This document shows, piece by piece, positions 1 through 7,760 of a stretch of 11,957 nucleotides of DNA. This DNA is from Deltaproteobacteria bacterium. Its GTDB lineage: Bacteria; Desulfobacterota; DSM-4660; Desulfatiglandales; HGW-15. The stretch covers positions 1 to 11,957 of the forward strand of contig JAFGPH010000228.1 in the NCBI GenBank assembly GCA_016926135.1. Direction: 5' to 3'. Every line of letters begins with the position of its first letter. Position 1 is the stretch's first letter. A program made the translations under genes and the position numbers. The notes beneath the pieces are model-generated. The model was not told the origin of the DNA. It did no database searches and was given only the letters and a program-made list of their open reading frames with translations.

Positions 1-32
1 AGGAACCACGCACACAGGTTCAGGAAGACCAG

Positions 33-57
33 AAAAACAGGGAGCATGGAGCCCTGT
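33..57 (-). terminator. Rho-independent terminator closing the left-hand operon
   Basis: On the minus strand, about 47 bases after the stop of the last kinase gene, ACAGGG and CCCTGT form a perfect 6-bp stem (37-42 with 52-57) around a 9-base loop. The stem is followed directly by a run of five T (minus strand), the last T of the stem being part of that run. This is the standard layout of an intrinsic terminator. It is the only convincing one in the window and marks the likely end of the transcription unit that begins upstream of the chemoreceptor gene. The stem is short, so termination may be incomplete. Confidence 0.65.
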
Positions 58-103
58 CTCTTTGCAGTGTGCAGGACCGTGTGTTTCAGATCGGGTTCCG
101 GCC

Positions 104-2260
104 TCATATCTCTCCTCGTCTGTTCGTCTTGTCCAGAACCTTTCGGATATTGAGGGCCAGGTCGTTCCGTATGAGAGGTTTCATGACAAACTCCTGAATG
201 CCCATTTCTCGGGCCTTGTCTTCCGTGAGGATCTCGCTGTATCCGGTGCAGAGAATAATCGGGATATCCGGCCTTATCCGCAGCATTCTCCTGGCGAGTC
301 TGTCGCCCGTCATATGGGGCATGGTCAGGTCGGTGATGACCAGGTCGAACCGGTCCGGCTGCTCCCGAAAGAGCCTCAGGGCTTCGACACTGCTTGTGGT
401 GGAGAACACCTCGTATCCCAGGGGCTGCAACATCTCCCTGGTCATATTCACCAGTTCAGGCTCGTCGTCGACGAAGAGGATGCGCTCGCGGCACGTGGGC
501 AGGGGCTCCGTCAGGTCCTGTTCCAGGGCGGGGGGCCTGTGCCCGATCCGCGGGAAATACACGGACACGGTGGTCCCCTTTCCCGGCTCACTCTCCACCA
601 TGACGGCGCCCCCATGGGCCTTGACGATCCCGTGCACGACGGACAGGCCCAGGCCGGTGCCTTTCCCCTTGTCCTTGGTGGTGAAGTAGGGCTCGAAGAT
701 ACGTTCCAGGGTCTCAGGGACCATCCCCTTGCCCGTATCACGAACGGCCATCCTAAGGTAAGGCCCGGGCCTCATGCCTGCGTGGTTTGCGGCAAAGGCC
801 GCATCGATTTCCGCCTTTTCAAGGGAGATATCGAGAACGCCCCCGTTCTCTTCCATGGCATGGGCCGCATTCGTGCACAGATTCATCAAAATCTGGTAGA
901 TCTGGGTGGGATCCGCCTTGACGATTCCGATCTCCTTCTCATTCTCATGGCGCATCTCGATCGTAGCGGGCAGGGAAGCCCTCAACAGCTTGAGGCCTTC
1001 CCTGACGACGGAACCGAGGGGCACGGGTTTGAGTTCCTGGGCCTGCTGCCGGCTGAAGGCGAGGATCTGTCTGACCAGATCCTTTGCGCGTTCACTGGCT
1101 CGAAGCACGTTTTCGAGGCTTTTTTTCGCTTTGCTCTTCTCAGGGATCTGGAGTTGCGCTATCTCCGTGTGGCCGATAATGGCGGCAAGAATATTGTTGA
1201 AGTCATGGGCAATGCCTCCGGCCAGGGCCCCAAGGGCCTCCATCTTCTGGGTCTGCCGAAGCAGGCCTTCCAGTCTCCCCTTCTCCTCCTCTATCCGAAT
1301 TCGCTCGCTGATATCCAGCAATGCGGCCACGCTCTTCCCGGTCCCGGAGAGAAGGCTGACCTTGTTGAGTACGGTCTTGACCCTCCCTTCCCTGTCCACG
1401 AACCGGAACTCATACTCGGCCGGCGGGTCCCCCCGGCCCTGCCTCCTGTTCCTGTGGTATTCCTTCATCCTTTCCGTGTCTTCCCTGACCACGAAGTCCG
1501 TCCATCCCTTTTTCCCTTCGATCTCCTCCTTGGTGTATCCGCTCAGCCTCTCGAATTCCGTGTTGGCCATGGAAATGGTCGTGTCCTCTTCGATAATCAC
1601 AGTGGCGGTTCCCGTGTTCTCAAACACGCTGCGATAGCGCTCTTCACTTCCTCTCAACGCATTCTCGGCCTGCTTTCGTTCCGTGATGTCCCGGCCTGAC
1701 ACGCAGATACCCAACGGGTGACCGTCCGCCTCCCTGAGAATCCCGCCGGTGAACTCATAGTGGATCCTGTTCCCGGCCTTCGTAAGGACCAAAGCCTCTG
1801 TCCTGGCATGCCCCTCCAGGACCACCCGCTCAAGGGCCCTCGACACACACTCGAAGTCGTCTTCCAGGAAGAAATCGCAGGGTCTGAGTGAGCGCATCTC
1901 GTTGTCCGTGTAACCGGTGACGTCTTTGACCGTCCGATTCCATCGGAGAAATCTTCCCTCCGTGTCGAGCACGATGAAGGCATCCACCAGGTTGTCCAGC
2001 GCGCCTTCAATGAACGCCTTCTCCCTGCGGATTTCTTCCTCTGCCAGGTCCAGTTGGACATAGACGCGCAGGAGCAGGAAGGAAAGGATGGGGGCAATGA
2101 CACAGGGGATAAGGACGGACTTGACAAGGCCCTCTGGTGCAAAGTCGCCCATGATCTCGGAGAGAATCAGGTAGAAGGCAGCGGAAACCGAAACCGACAC
2201 CGCTGTGATCGCAATTGCGGATTTCCATGCGCCGAGTTCTCTCATTAGGTCTCTGACCAT
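104..2260 (-). CDS. Membrane-anchored hybrid histidine kinase (TM-TM-PAS-PAS-HisKA-HATPase-REC)
   Basis: A 718-residue sensor kinase that should autophosphorylate on histidine and pass the phosphate to its own C-terminal receiver. Two hydrophobic segments (about residues 12-37 and 45-67) lie close together with almost no periplasmic loop, so sensing is probably cytoplasmic, through PAS domains at about 83-194 and 204-319. The H-box [10 protein letters not shown] puts the phosphorylated His at 352. The N-box (NLCTNAAHAM), G1 (DTGKG) and G2 (GKGTGLGL) follow. The receiver has DD at 598-599, phospho-acceptor D644 (VITDLTMP), T672 and K694, all intact. The start at 2260 is chosen because GGGAGG (2267-2272) sits 6 bases ahead. 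The frame is open further upstream to a TTG at 2473, but that would overlap the preceding gene by almost 100 bases, has no ribosome site and adds sequence unlike any domain. Last gene before the terminator. Close paralogue of the kinase at the right edge. Confidence 0.93.
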   Translation of the reverse strand: MVRDLMRELGAWKSAIAITAVSVSVSAAFYLILSEIMGDFAPEGLVKSVLIPCVIAPILSFLLLRVYVQLDLAEEEIRREKAFIEGALDNLVDAFIVLDTEGRFLRWNRTVKDVTGYTDNEMRSLRPCDFFLEDDFECVSRALERVVLEGHARTEALVLTKAGNRIHYEFTGGILREADGHPLGICVSGRDITERKQAENALRGSEERYRSVFENTGTATVIIEEDTTISMANTEFERLSGYTKEEIEGKKGWTDFVVREDTERMKEYHRNRRQGRGDPPAEYEFRFVDREGRVKTVLNKVSLLSGTGKSVAALLDISERIRIEEEKGRLEGLLRQTQKMEALGALAGGIAHDFNNILAAIIGHTEIAQLQIPEKSKAKKSLENVLRASERAKDLVRQILAFSRQQAQELKPVPLGSVVREGLKLLRASLPATIEMRHENEKEIGIVKADPTQIYQILMNLCTNAAHAMEENGGVLDISLEKAEIDAAFAANHAGMRPGPYLRMAVRDTGKGMVPETLERIFEPYFTTKDKGKGTGLGLSVVHGIVKAHGGAVMVESEPGKGTTVSVYFPRIGHRPPALEQDLTEPLPTCRERILFVDDEPELVNMTREMLQPLGYEVFSTTSSVEALRLFREQPDRFDLVITDLTMPHMTGDRLARRMLRIRPDIPIILCTGYSEILTEDKAREMGIQEFVMKPLIRNDLALNIRKVLDKTNRRGEI
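318..349. repeat. 32-base identical segment shared with 9843-9874
   Basis: This stretch, encoding the phospho-acceptor region of the C-terminal receiver ([11 protein letters not shown]), is identical base for base in both hybrid kinase genes, although the flanking codons differ. It is the longest exact match I found between the two paralogues. It reflects either strong conservation after duplication or local gene conversion. Confidence 0.8.
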
Positions 2261-2266
2261 TCCCAG

Positions 2267-2272
2267 CCTCCC
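2267..2272 (-). promoter_or_regulatory. Ribosome binding site that fixes the start of the last hybrid kinase
   Basis: GGGAGG on the minus strand, 6 bases ahead of the ATG at 2260. It is the reason for placing the start here rather than at the upstream TTG in the same frame. It lies in the 116-base gap after the GAF kinase, a loose gap compared with the other junctions of this operon. I saw no promoter in that gap. Confidence 0.6.
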
Positions 2273-2376
2273 ACCTCGACCTTCTGCGGGGAGAGTCCGC
2301 GGGGAGTTCCACTCCACACTTGCCGCCGGCACCGTGTCTGCGGCGTTTTCGGGTGAACGAACACCGTTTCCCGCGC

Positions 2377-3675
2377 CTAACTCGGCGGCCTCATGGAGCG
2401 TGCCGAATGCGACACACGCCTCCTCGTCACTCGTGCATCCCTTTGCCCGAGGGGGAGGGAAAAGGAGAAGCAACTTCCCCCCCTGCCGTCGCTGTCCACC
2501 CGGATCTTTCCGCCATGGGCCTCCACCGCCATCTTGCAGAAGGCAAGACCCAGGCCCGTGGTATAGATTCGGCCATTTCCCTTCTTCTCAAGCTGCTTGA
2601 ATTTGTCGAAGATGATCCCATGGTATTCCGAAGGAATGCCGGGGCCGTGGTCCCTGACATAAAAAACGATCTCCTCCGGACCGCCGTATGTGAAGCCCGC
2701 TTCCATGGTCCCCCCGTCGGGGGAATACTGGATGGCGTTGCAAAGAAGGTTCTGGATGGCCCGGAGGAGCATCCCCCTGTCGGCCCGGAGTGATGCCCCA
2801 TCCTCTGAGTCGGGAAAGTCCATCCGGATCTCCAGGGCCTTGATCCTGGACAGACCGAAGACCCGGGCCACGGATTCCCTGATGACGTCTCGCGGGTCGA
2901 TGTCCTCGAAGACCAACTCGAGCTTGTTCTCCTCCAGCCGCGCGATATCCAGGAGATTGGAGACCATCCGGTAGAGGGTGTCGCAACCCGTCTGGGCCGT
3001 CCTCACGTGTTCGAGGTTGTCGTCCTTCAGGGTGTAGGAGAGGATGTCCAGGGCGGCCACCATCTCGGAGATGGGGCCCTTCAGGTCGTGGATAAGCATG
3101 TTGAACAGGTCGGTCTTGAGTTCTTCGACCTTCTTCAGTCGGCGGTTCGTGCGCTGAAGGGCGCTTCTCTTCCTTCTGAGGGACTCCGCGAGGCGCTGGT
3201 TCTCCAGGGCGCTGATGACCTGGCCGGCGAATCCCAGGAGAACATCCCGCTCCTCCCGGGAGAAGAGGTCTTCTCCCATCTTGTCCGTGACGCTGAGCAC
3301 GCCGATCACCCTGCCGTTCTCCAGTACGGGGACCAGGAGAAAGGCCGAGCCCAGGTAATGCGCGAACCTTTTTTGAAAGATGTCGCTGCGCCGGATGTCT
3401 CTGACATACAGAGGGCGCCTGTTCTTTACCACCCAGGTGGAAGGCGAGCGCTCCTCCAGGGGTTGCTTCAGGCCGATGATGGATCGCTCCGTAGCGGCAA
3501 CGACTTCCAGGGTCTTCCTCCCTTTCATGAGCATAATGGAGCCGCTCTTGGCGCCCATGCAGGCGACCGCCTCGGAAAGAATCCTATCCAGCTTCTGGTG
3601 AAACTTCAGGTTCTTGTCCAGGGAGACGGCGGTGATCCTCTTGCAGGCGCCAAGAAATCCTTCGGCCAAGATCAT
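2377..3675 (-). CDS. Soluble GAF-domain sensor histidine kinase
   Basis: A 432-residue cytoplasmic kinase with no membrane segments. A GAF sensor domain covers about residues 22-160, and a short coiled linker (about 160-187) leads to the HisKA domain, with the phosphorylated His at 196 in the H-box NMLIHDLKGP. The ATP-binding part shows the N-box (NLLCNAIQYSP, about 309-319), G1 (DHGPGIP, 342-348), a short F-box (DKF) and G2 (TGLGLA, 373-378). The kinase core ends near residue 410. The remaining 22 residues are arginine-rich and unlike a domain. It has no receiver of its own. Its ATG overlaps the TGA of the REC-TPR gene as ATGA, so the two are probably translationally coupled and the REC-TPR protein is the natural phosphate acceptor (inference). 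The GAF ligand cannot be predicted; I see no obvious haem- or chromophore-binding cysteine pattern. Confidence 0.92.
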   Translation of the reverse strand: MILAEGFLGACKRITAVSLDKNLKFHQKLDRILSEAVACMGAKSGSIMLMKGRKTLEVVAATERSIIGLKQPLEERSPSTWVVKNRRPLYVRDIRRSDIFQKRFAHYLGSAFLLVPVLENGRVIGVLSVTDKMGEDLFSREERDVLLGFAGQVISALENQRLAESLRRKRSALQRTNRRLKKVEELKTDLFNMLIHDLKGPISEMVAALDILSYTLKDDNLEHVRTAQTGCDTLYRMVSNLLDIARLEENKLELVFEDIDPRDVIRESVARVFGLSRIKALEIRMDFPDSEDGASLRADRGMLLRAIQNLLCNAIQYSPDGGTMEAGFTYGGPEEIVFYVRDHGPGIPSEYHGIIFDKFKQLEKKGNGRIYTTGLGLAFCKMAVEAHGGKIRVDSDGRGGSCFSFSLPLGQRDARVTRRRVSHSARSMRPPS

Positions 3676-4880
3676 GGCTCGTCCTCAATGCATTTCATCA
3701 TGAGTTCCCGGGCAAGCAGGTTCTCCGGGTGGGCGGAGAGAATCTGCTTCAGGGCCCTTTCAGCCAGGGTCGGTTTTCCCAGGGCCAGGTAGTTCTTGGC
3801 CAGGCGGGCCTTGATGTCGATGTCCGTTTTGGCCTTCTCATCCGCCTTCACCAGGCAGAAAACCGCCCTTCTGAGGTCGCCTCGCTTTTCATGAGTCACT
3901 GCCAGATCGAACCACAGGGAAGGCAGACCCGGCTGGCGCTCCACGAGGGACCCCAGCAGTTCGGCGGCATAGTCATAGGCCCCGTTTTCCAGGCAGAACC
4001 CGGCGATCTCCTCCTTGAGTTGGGGGGGGTTGTCCGCGAGCCGGAAGACCCTCTCGAAGACCTTGACGGCCTCAGCGGTTCTCTTCATGGCAACCAGGGC
4101 CTTGCCGAACTGGATTCCCCTTGCGAGGTGTCTCGGGCTGATCTTCATGGCCTTCTCGAAGCACCTGGATGCGCTCTCGATGTCCTGAAGCCTCAGGTAG
4201 AGTTCCCCGAGGTGGTGAAAGGCGAACACATCCAGGGGGTTCAACCGGGCGGCCTTGAGGAGCCATTTCTCCGCCTCCTGGAGATCCTCCTTCTTGAAAT
4301 AGTAGTAGCCCAGTTCACGAATGGGCCGGGTGGCCTTGGGATTGGCCTTTACGGCCAGCCGGGCCTCTTCAATGGCGGAGTCGAGATCCCCGGCCTGCTC
4401 GAATTGCCTGCCCCTCTTGAGATGAACCACCATCGGTGAAGGGTTGTTGGCGTTGGCAATGACCCTGGAGACCTTTTCATCCAGGACCTTCACGGTCACG
4501 GGCTTGAGCACATAGGCCCCCACCTCCGACTCGCCCGCCTCGGCCACGAAGTCCCGGTTGGCCTGGGCCGTCACCATCACCACGGGAAGGTCCCGCAAGT
4601 CCCGGTCGTCCCGGATCTGGCGAAGAAGGTCCATCCCGCTCATGAGGGGCATTTCGTAATCCAGGATCGTCATATCCACCGGCCTTTTCTTCAGCACCCG
4701 CCAGGCCTCCTGGCCATCGCCGGCCATGGGGAACTCCTTGCCGTAGCCCAGGATCTTCATCATGCTGCGGATGGAGGCCGCCATGTTGGGCATGTCGTCC
4801 ACGATCAGGACGGTCATGGCCCGGATGTCGATCACGGGAGGCGTCCTGGAGGTTTTCTTCAAAACGGAACCTGAATGCAT
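3672..4880 (-). CDS. Response regulator with receiver domain and C-terminal TPR array
   Basis: A 402-residue protein. The receiver domain (about 22-145) has the acidic pair D28-D29, phospho-acceptor D74 (ILDYEMP), T104 (VMVTAQ) and K126 (VLKP), so it should be phosphorylatable. From about residue 150 to 395 the chain is helical with tetratricopeptide repeats, recognisable by patterns such as AGDLDSAIEEARLAVKANP and LQEAEKWLLKAARLNP; I estimate five or six repeats. There is no DNA-binding or enzymatic domain, so the output is probably phosphorylation-controlled protein binding. It is followed without a gap by the GAF kinase (ATGA overlap), its likely partner. The ATG at 4880 lies 13 bases after GGAGG, a rather long spacing. 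A downstream in-frame ATG at 4817 begins exactly at the receiver, so the first 21 residues are uncertain. Confidence 0.88.
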   Translation of the reverse strand: MHSGSVLKKTSRTPPVIDIRAMTVLIVDDMPNMAASIRSMMKILGYGKEFPMAGDGQEAWRVLKKRPVDMTILDYEMPLMSGMDLLRQIRDDRDLRDLPVVMVTAQANRDFVAEAGESEVGAYVLKPVTVKVLDEKVSRVIANANNPSPMVVHLKRGRQFEQAGDLDSAIEEARLAVKANPKATRPIRELGYYYFKKEDLQEAEKWLLKAARLNPLDVFAFHHLGELYLRLQDIESASRCFEKAMKISPRHLARGIQFGKALVAMKRTAEAVKVFERVFRLADNPPQLKEEIAGFCLENGAYDYAAELLGSLVERQPGLPSLWFDLAVTHEKRGDLRRAVFCLVKADEKAKTDIDIKARLAKNYLALGKPTLAERALKQILSAHPENLLARELMMKCIEDEP

Positions 4881-4898
4881 TGCGTCTATTCGTCCTCC

Positions 4899-4918
4899 GG
4901 CATGCAGGGAAGCATGCC
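4899..4918 (-). promoter_or_regulatory. GC-rich hairpin just upstream of the REC-TPR ribosome site
   Basis: In the 58-base gap between the HDOD and REC-TPR genes, GGCATGC and GCATGCC form a perfect 7-bp stem with a 6-base loop (TTCCCT, minus strand). The stem ends one base before the GGAGG (4894-4898) of the REC-TPR gene. No T-run follows, so it is not a normal terminator. It could be an mRNA processing or stability element within the operon, or could influence initiation of the next gene. The structure is seen; the role is inferred. Confidence 0.4.
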
Positions 4919-4938
4919 CGTGTGCGCTGAGCCTCTCC

Positions 4939-6243
4939 CTAGGCCAGAGTCGCGTTTTCCATCATCGTCTTCACCCGCTCCTGCACCGCTGCGATCCTCT
5001 CCCCCGTCATGCCGAGCAGGGTGCTCGAAGCCGCTCTTTCCAGATCGATTGGAAGAGGCTGCTTTTGTCCGTAGCCCAGATGCAAGGCCGTCAGATTGCC
5101 CAGATGCACGATCTGCAGATCCTTGGAAACGGAATCCGCCTTCTCGATGTTGTCATGGTACAGGGCAACGTGACCGTAGGACTCGGGGAATCTCCACTTC
5201 TTCAGAAGGGCCTGACCGAAGCTGCCATGGTGGGCCTTTATGGTCACGGACAGCTCCTCTCCCCATGCGCCGTTTCCGATGCCCCCGGCCGTTTCCATTT
5301 CCGCGGCAACCTGGAGCAGGACCAGCTTCCCGATATCGTGGAGCAGGCCCAGGGTGAAGAGCTCGTCCTGTCTTGGGATTTTGAGCTCCCCTGCAAAAGC
5401 TTCCGCCGCATAGGCACAGCACAGGGAATGGGCCCACAGGTCATTGAGAAGACGGCTGTATTTGGCGTTGCCGGTCGCATAGAGGGACCTGTTTGATATG
5501 ACGGATACGTACTTCTTCGTCTCCACAAGGCCCAGCCGACCTATCGCCTGCTCAAGGGTCTTGTTTTCCGTTAAGCCCCGGTAAAAGGGCGAGTTGGAAA
5601 TGCCGATCAATTTTGTCGAGATTCCCATGTCCTTCCTGAGCAACCCGGCGATCTGCGAAATACCGGCGCCCTGCTCAAGAAGCTCCCGGAACCGGTTGTT
5701 GATCTCGGGATAGGATGGCAGGTTGACCTCGCCTCTCTTGAAACGGGTGACGATTTCCTTGAGAAGGCTCGTTTCCCCTTTTTCAGCCCTCCCCGCCGGG
5801 GCTTTGCATCCGAGCCTTCTGAGTTCCGATTCAAGTTCAGCCACCCTCTCTTTCAAGGCGGTGATTATCCGCTTCATCTCCTGTCTCTCATTGAAGTTGT
5901 ATATCGCTTCTTTGACCGAGGGCGCCAGCAATTCCCGGTAGTTGCCTGTCTTCACGATGTAGTTCTGGGCGCCCAGCCTTATGGCCTCGACAGCGCACTT
6001 GGGTTCGTCCGGAGGGGTGATCATCACGACCGGCAGATAGGCCCTGGTCATGACGTTCATGAGGAAATCAAACCCCGAATGCTCCGTGAAGCCGTGATCC
6101 AGCAAGATCGCCGCACATTTCTCCAGCACGCCGTCAATCTCCTCCGGCGATGCGATGGATATGGACTTGTACTCCTTGCGGATGGCCTCGCCAATGGCGC
6201 GGCTCTCTTCCCTGTCTCGATCTGCAATGAGAATGGTTTGCAC
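4939..6243 (-). CDS. Receiver-HDOD domain protein (REC-HDOD)
   Basis: A 434-residue cytoplasmic protein. The N-terminal receiver (about 1-115) has D8, phospho-acceptor D49 (ILLDHGF), T76 and K98, but Arg9 stands where the second acidic residue normally is, and Thr99 replaces the usual proline after the lysine. A coiled coil (about 117-144) links to an HDOD domain (about 172-370) that opens with the typical LPSYPEINNRFREL segment. The HD dyad is present (H302-D303 in LLHDIGK), as are H272 (LWAHS), H338-H339 and H363. HDOD is a relative of HD hydrolases and mostly acts as a signalling or binding module in bacteria; catalysis is not shown for most members. The start is GTG, 12 bases after the chemoreceptor stop, with AAGGAGG overlapping that stop, so the two proteins are probably made together and may act together. 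Confidence 0.9.
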   Translation of the reverse strand: MQTILIADRDREESRAIGEAIRKEYKSISIASPEEIDGVLEKCAAILLDHGFTEHSGFDFLMNVMTRAYLPVVMITPPDEPKCAVEAIRLGAQNYIVKTGNYRELLAPSVKEAIYNFNERQEMKRIITALKERVAELESELRRLGCKAPAGRAEKGETSLLKEIVTRFKRGEVNLPSYPEINNRFRELLEQGAGISQIAGLLRKDMGISTKLIGISNSPFYRGLTENKTLEQAIGRLGLVETKKYVSVISNRSLYATGNAKYSRLLNDLWAHSLCCAYAAEAFAGELKIPRQDELFTLGLLHDIGKLVLLQVAAEMETAGGIGNGAWGEELSVTIKAHHGSFGQALLKKWRFPESYGHVALYHDNIEKADSVSKDLQIVHLGNLTALHLGYGQKQPLPIDLERAASSTLLGMTGERIAAVQERVKTMMENATLA

Positions 6244-6250
6244 CCGGATT

Positions 6251-6257
6251 CCTCCTT
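6251..6257 (-). promoter_or_regulatory. Strong ribosome site overlapping the chemoreceptor stop codon
   Basis: Minus-strand TAAGGAGG merges the TAA stop of the chemoreceptor gene with a full AAGGAGG Shine-Dalgarno, 7 bases before the GTG start of the HDOD gene. The arrangement supports the GTG start and suggests translational coupling. Confidence 0.7.
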
Positions 6258-7725
6258 AATCAGAAATCCCCTCTTCGGGAGCGCCGGCCTTCTTTGTGCC
6301 GCCTCCGACGAGACTCACGAGGTCTCCCACCATGCCCTTCATCTGCCCGGCCTGGGCGTTCATCTCCTCGGAGGCGCTGGCGGACTCTTCTGCGCTGGCC
6401 GCGTTCTGCTGAACCACCTTGTCCATCTCGGCCACGGCCGTGTTCACCTGGTCGATCCCCTGGGCCTGCTCCCTGGAGGCCGCCGCGATCTCCGCCACCA
6501 GTTCGCCCACCTTGGCCGCGCTCCCGGCCACTTCGCCGAAGGCCTCGTTGGTCCGGGCGACCAGTTCCGAGCCGTCCTTCACCTTCTTGACGGTTCCTTC
6601 AATGAGGCTGGCCGTGTTTTTGGCCGCATCGGCCGCCCTCATGGCCAGGTTCCGCACCTCGTCGGCCACCACGGCAAAACCCGCGCCGGCTTCCCCGGCC
6701 CTGGCCGCCTCCACCGCTGCGTTGAGGGCCAGCAAATTGGTCTGGAAGGCGATCTCGTCGATGGTCTTGATGATCTTCTGGGTCTCCTCGCTCGCCCCGG
6801 AGATCTCCTCCATGGATTTCGTCAATTCCCCCATGGATTCGTTGGCCTTGCCCACAACGTGGTTGGCCTCTTTCATCAGTTTGTCCGCCTCATGGGCATG
6901 ATCCGCATTCTGCCTGGTCATGGAGGATATCTCTTCGAGAGATGAAGAGGTCTCTTCGATGGCGGCCGCCTGCTCCGAGGCCCCTTCAGCCAGGGACTGG
7001 CTTGCAGAGGAGACCTGACCGGAGGCCGAGGTCACCTGCTCGGCGCCCTCGTTGAGGCCTTGCGCGATGCGATGAATGGGGCGGGCAATGGAGCGCGCCA
7101 TCAGGAAGGCCAGAAAAAGGGCGACGCCGGCAATGGCGCCGGCCGCGCCGAAGATGATGAGGAACAACCCGGATATTTCCTTCTCCACGTCATCCACGTA
7201 GATCCCGGAACCGATGATCCACCCCCACTCCGGGAACTGCTTCACATAGGATATCTTCGGCACCGGCTTGGGCTCTCCGGGCTTGGGCCAGCAGTAGTCC
7301 ACAAAACCGGCCCCGTCTCTCCTGCAGGTCTCCACAAAGGCCACAAAGAGTCTTTTTCCGTTGGGGTCCTTGTTCTCCGTCACATCCTGTCCGTCCATCT
7401 CAGGCTTGATGGGATGCATGATCATCCTCGGGGTCATGTCGTTGATCCAGAAATAGTCCTCTTTTTCATACCGCAGGCCCCTGATGATCTCTTTGGCCCG
7501 GTTCTTTGCCTCCTCCTCGGACAGGGCGCCGGCCTTGGCCTGTCCGGAGCAGTGCTCCAGCACACCCCAGGCCGCCTCCACCAGATGCCGCGTTTTCAGG
7601 TACTTGGCATCGTACATGCTCCCCTTCAGTCTCGGGTAGAGCCACGAGAAGACCATTAGAAAACTGAGGATGATCATGACCCCCAGCGACAATATCCTCG
7701 TCGATAGTTTGAACCTGTGCAACAT
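6256..7725 (-). CDS. Methyl-accepting chemotaxis protein with sCache-type sensor
   Basis: A 489-residue transmembrane chemoreceptor. TM1 is at about 10-30, an extracytoplasmic single-Cache (sCache_2-like) sensor at about 33-183 with the [15 protein letters not shown] and [14 protein letters not shown] motifs of that family, and TM2 at about 185-209. A HAMP-like segment ([12 protein letters not shown]) and long helices follow. The signalling hairpin lies around residues 322-372 ([20 protein letters not shown], then [12 protein letters not shown]). Glutamate/glutamine-rich stretches on both sides resemble methylation regions. The C-terminus (EEGISD) has no NWETF-like CheR tether. Family members bind small organic ligands; the ligand here is unknown. 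The start is certain: AAGGAGG sits 6 bases ahead. First gene of the left-hand operon, downstream of a sigma-54-type promoter. No cheA, cheW or cheY-only gene is in the window, so it must either use a chemosensory array encoded elsewhere or signal to the adjacent REC-HDOD protein. Confidence 0.94.
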   Translation of the reverse strand: MLHRFKLSTRILSLGVMIILSFLMVFSWLYPRLKGSMYDAKYLKTRHLVEAAWGVLEHCSGQAKAGALSEEEAKNRAKEIIRGLRYEKEDYFWINDMTPRMIMHPIKPEMDGQDVTENKDPNGKRLFVAFVETCRRDGAGFVDYCWPKPGEPKPVPKISYVKQFPEWGWIIGSGIYVDDVEKEISGLFLIIFGAAGAIAGVALFLAFLMARSIARPIHRIAQGLNEGAEQVTSASGQVSSASQSLAEGASEQAAAIEETSSSLEEISSMTRQNADHAHEADKLMKEANHVVGKANESMGELTKSMEEISGASEETQKIIKTIDEIAFQTNLLALNAAVEAARAGEAGAGFAVVADEVRNLAMRAADAAKNTASLIEGTVKKVKDGSELVARTNEAFGEVAGSAAKVGELVAEIAAASREQAQGIDQVNTAVAEMDKVVQQNAASAEESASASEEMNAQAGQMKGMVGDLVSLVGGGTKKAGAPEEGISD

Positions 7726-7731
7726 GGTGCA

Positions 7732-7738
7732 CCTCCTT
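7732..7738 (-). promoter_or_regulatory. Ribosome binding site of the chemoreceptor gene
   Basis: A full AAGGAGG on the minus strand, 6 bases before the ATG at 7725. It fixes the start of the chemoreceptor and predicts strong translation of the first gene in the operon. Confidence 0.75.
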
Positions 7739-7760
7739 CAATGGCTAAAGTGAAACCTAT

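Noticed and set aside
62..1699. Long 545-codon open frame on the plus strand opposite the left hybrid kinase
   Set aside because: It is antisense to a gene with complete kinase motifs, has no recognisable domain, and is the kind of shadow frame expected in GC-rich coding DNA.
2245..2363. Short GTG-started frame (39 codons) in the gap after the GAF kinase
   Set aside because: No ribosome site ahead of it and no support beyond being open; unlike the 49-codon frame at 9473-9622 it does not fit tight operon spacing.
2261..2473. N-terminal extension of the left hybrid kinase from a TTG at 2473
   Set aside because: It would overlap the GAF kinase gene by about 97 bases, lacks a ribosome site, and the added 71 residues resemble no domain; the ATG at 2260 has a good site.
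3007..3792. Plus-strand open frame of 261 codons, with similar ones at 3729-4439, 4762-5496 and 6079-6945
   Set aside because: All lie opposite well-supported minus-strand genes, have compositionally biased translations and no domain or ribosome site.
6964..6973. GGCGGCCGCC palindrome
   Set aside because: It encodes alanines in the chemoreceptor signalling helix; expected from GC-rich alanine codons.
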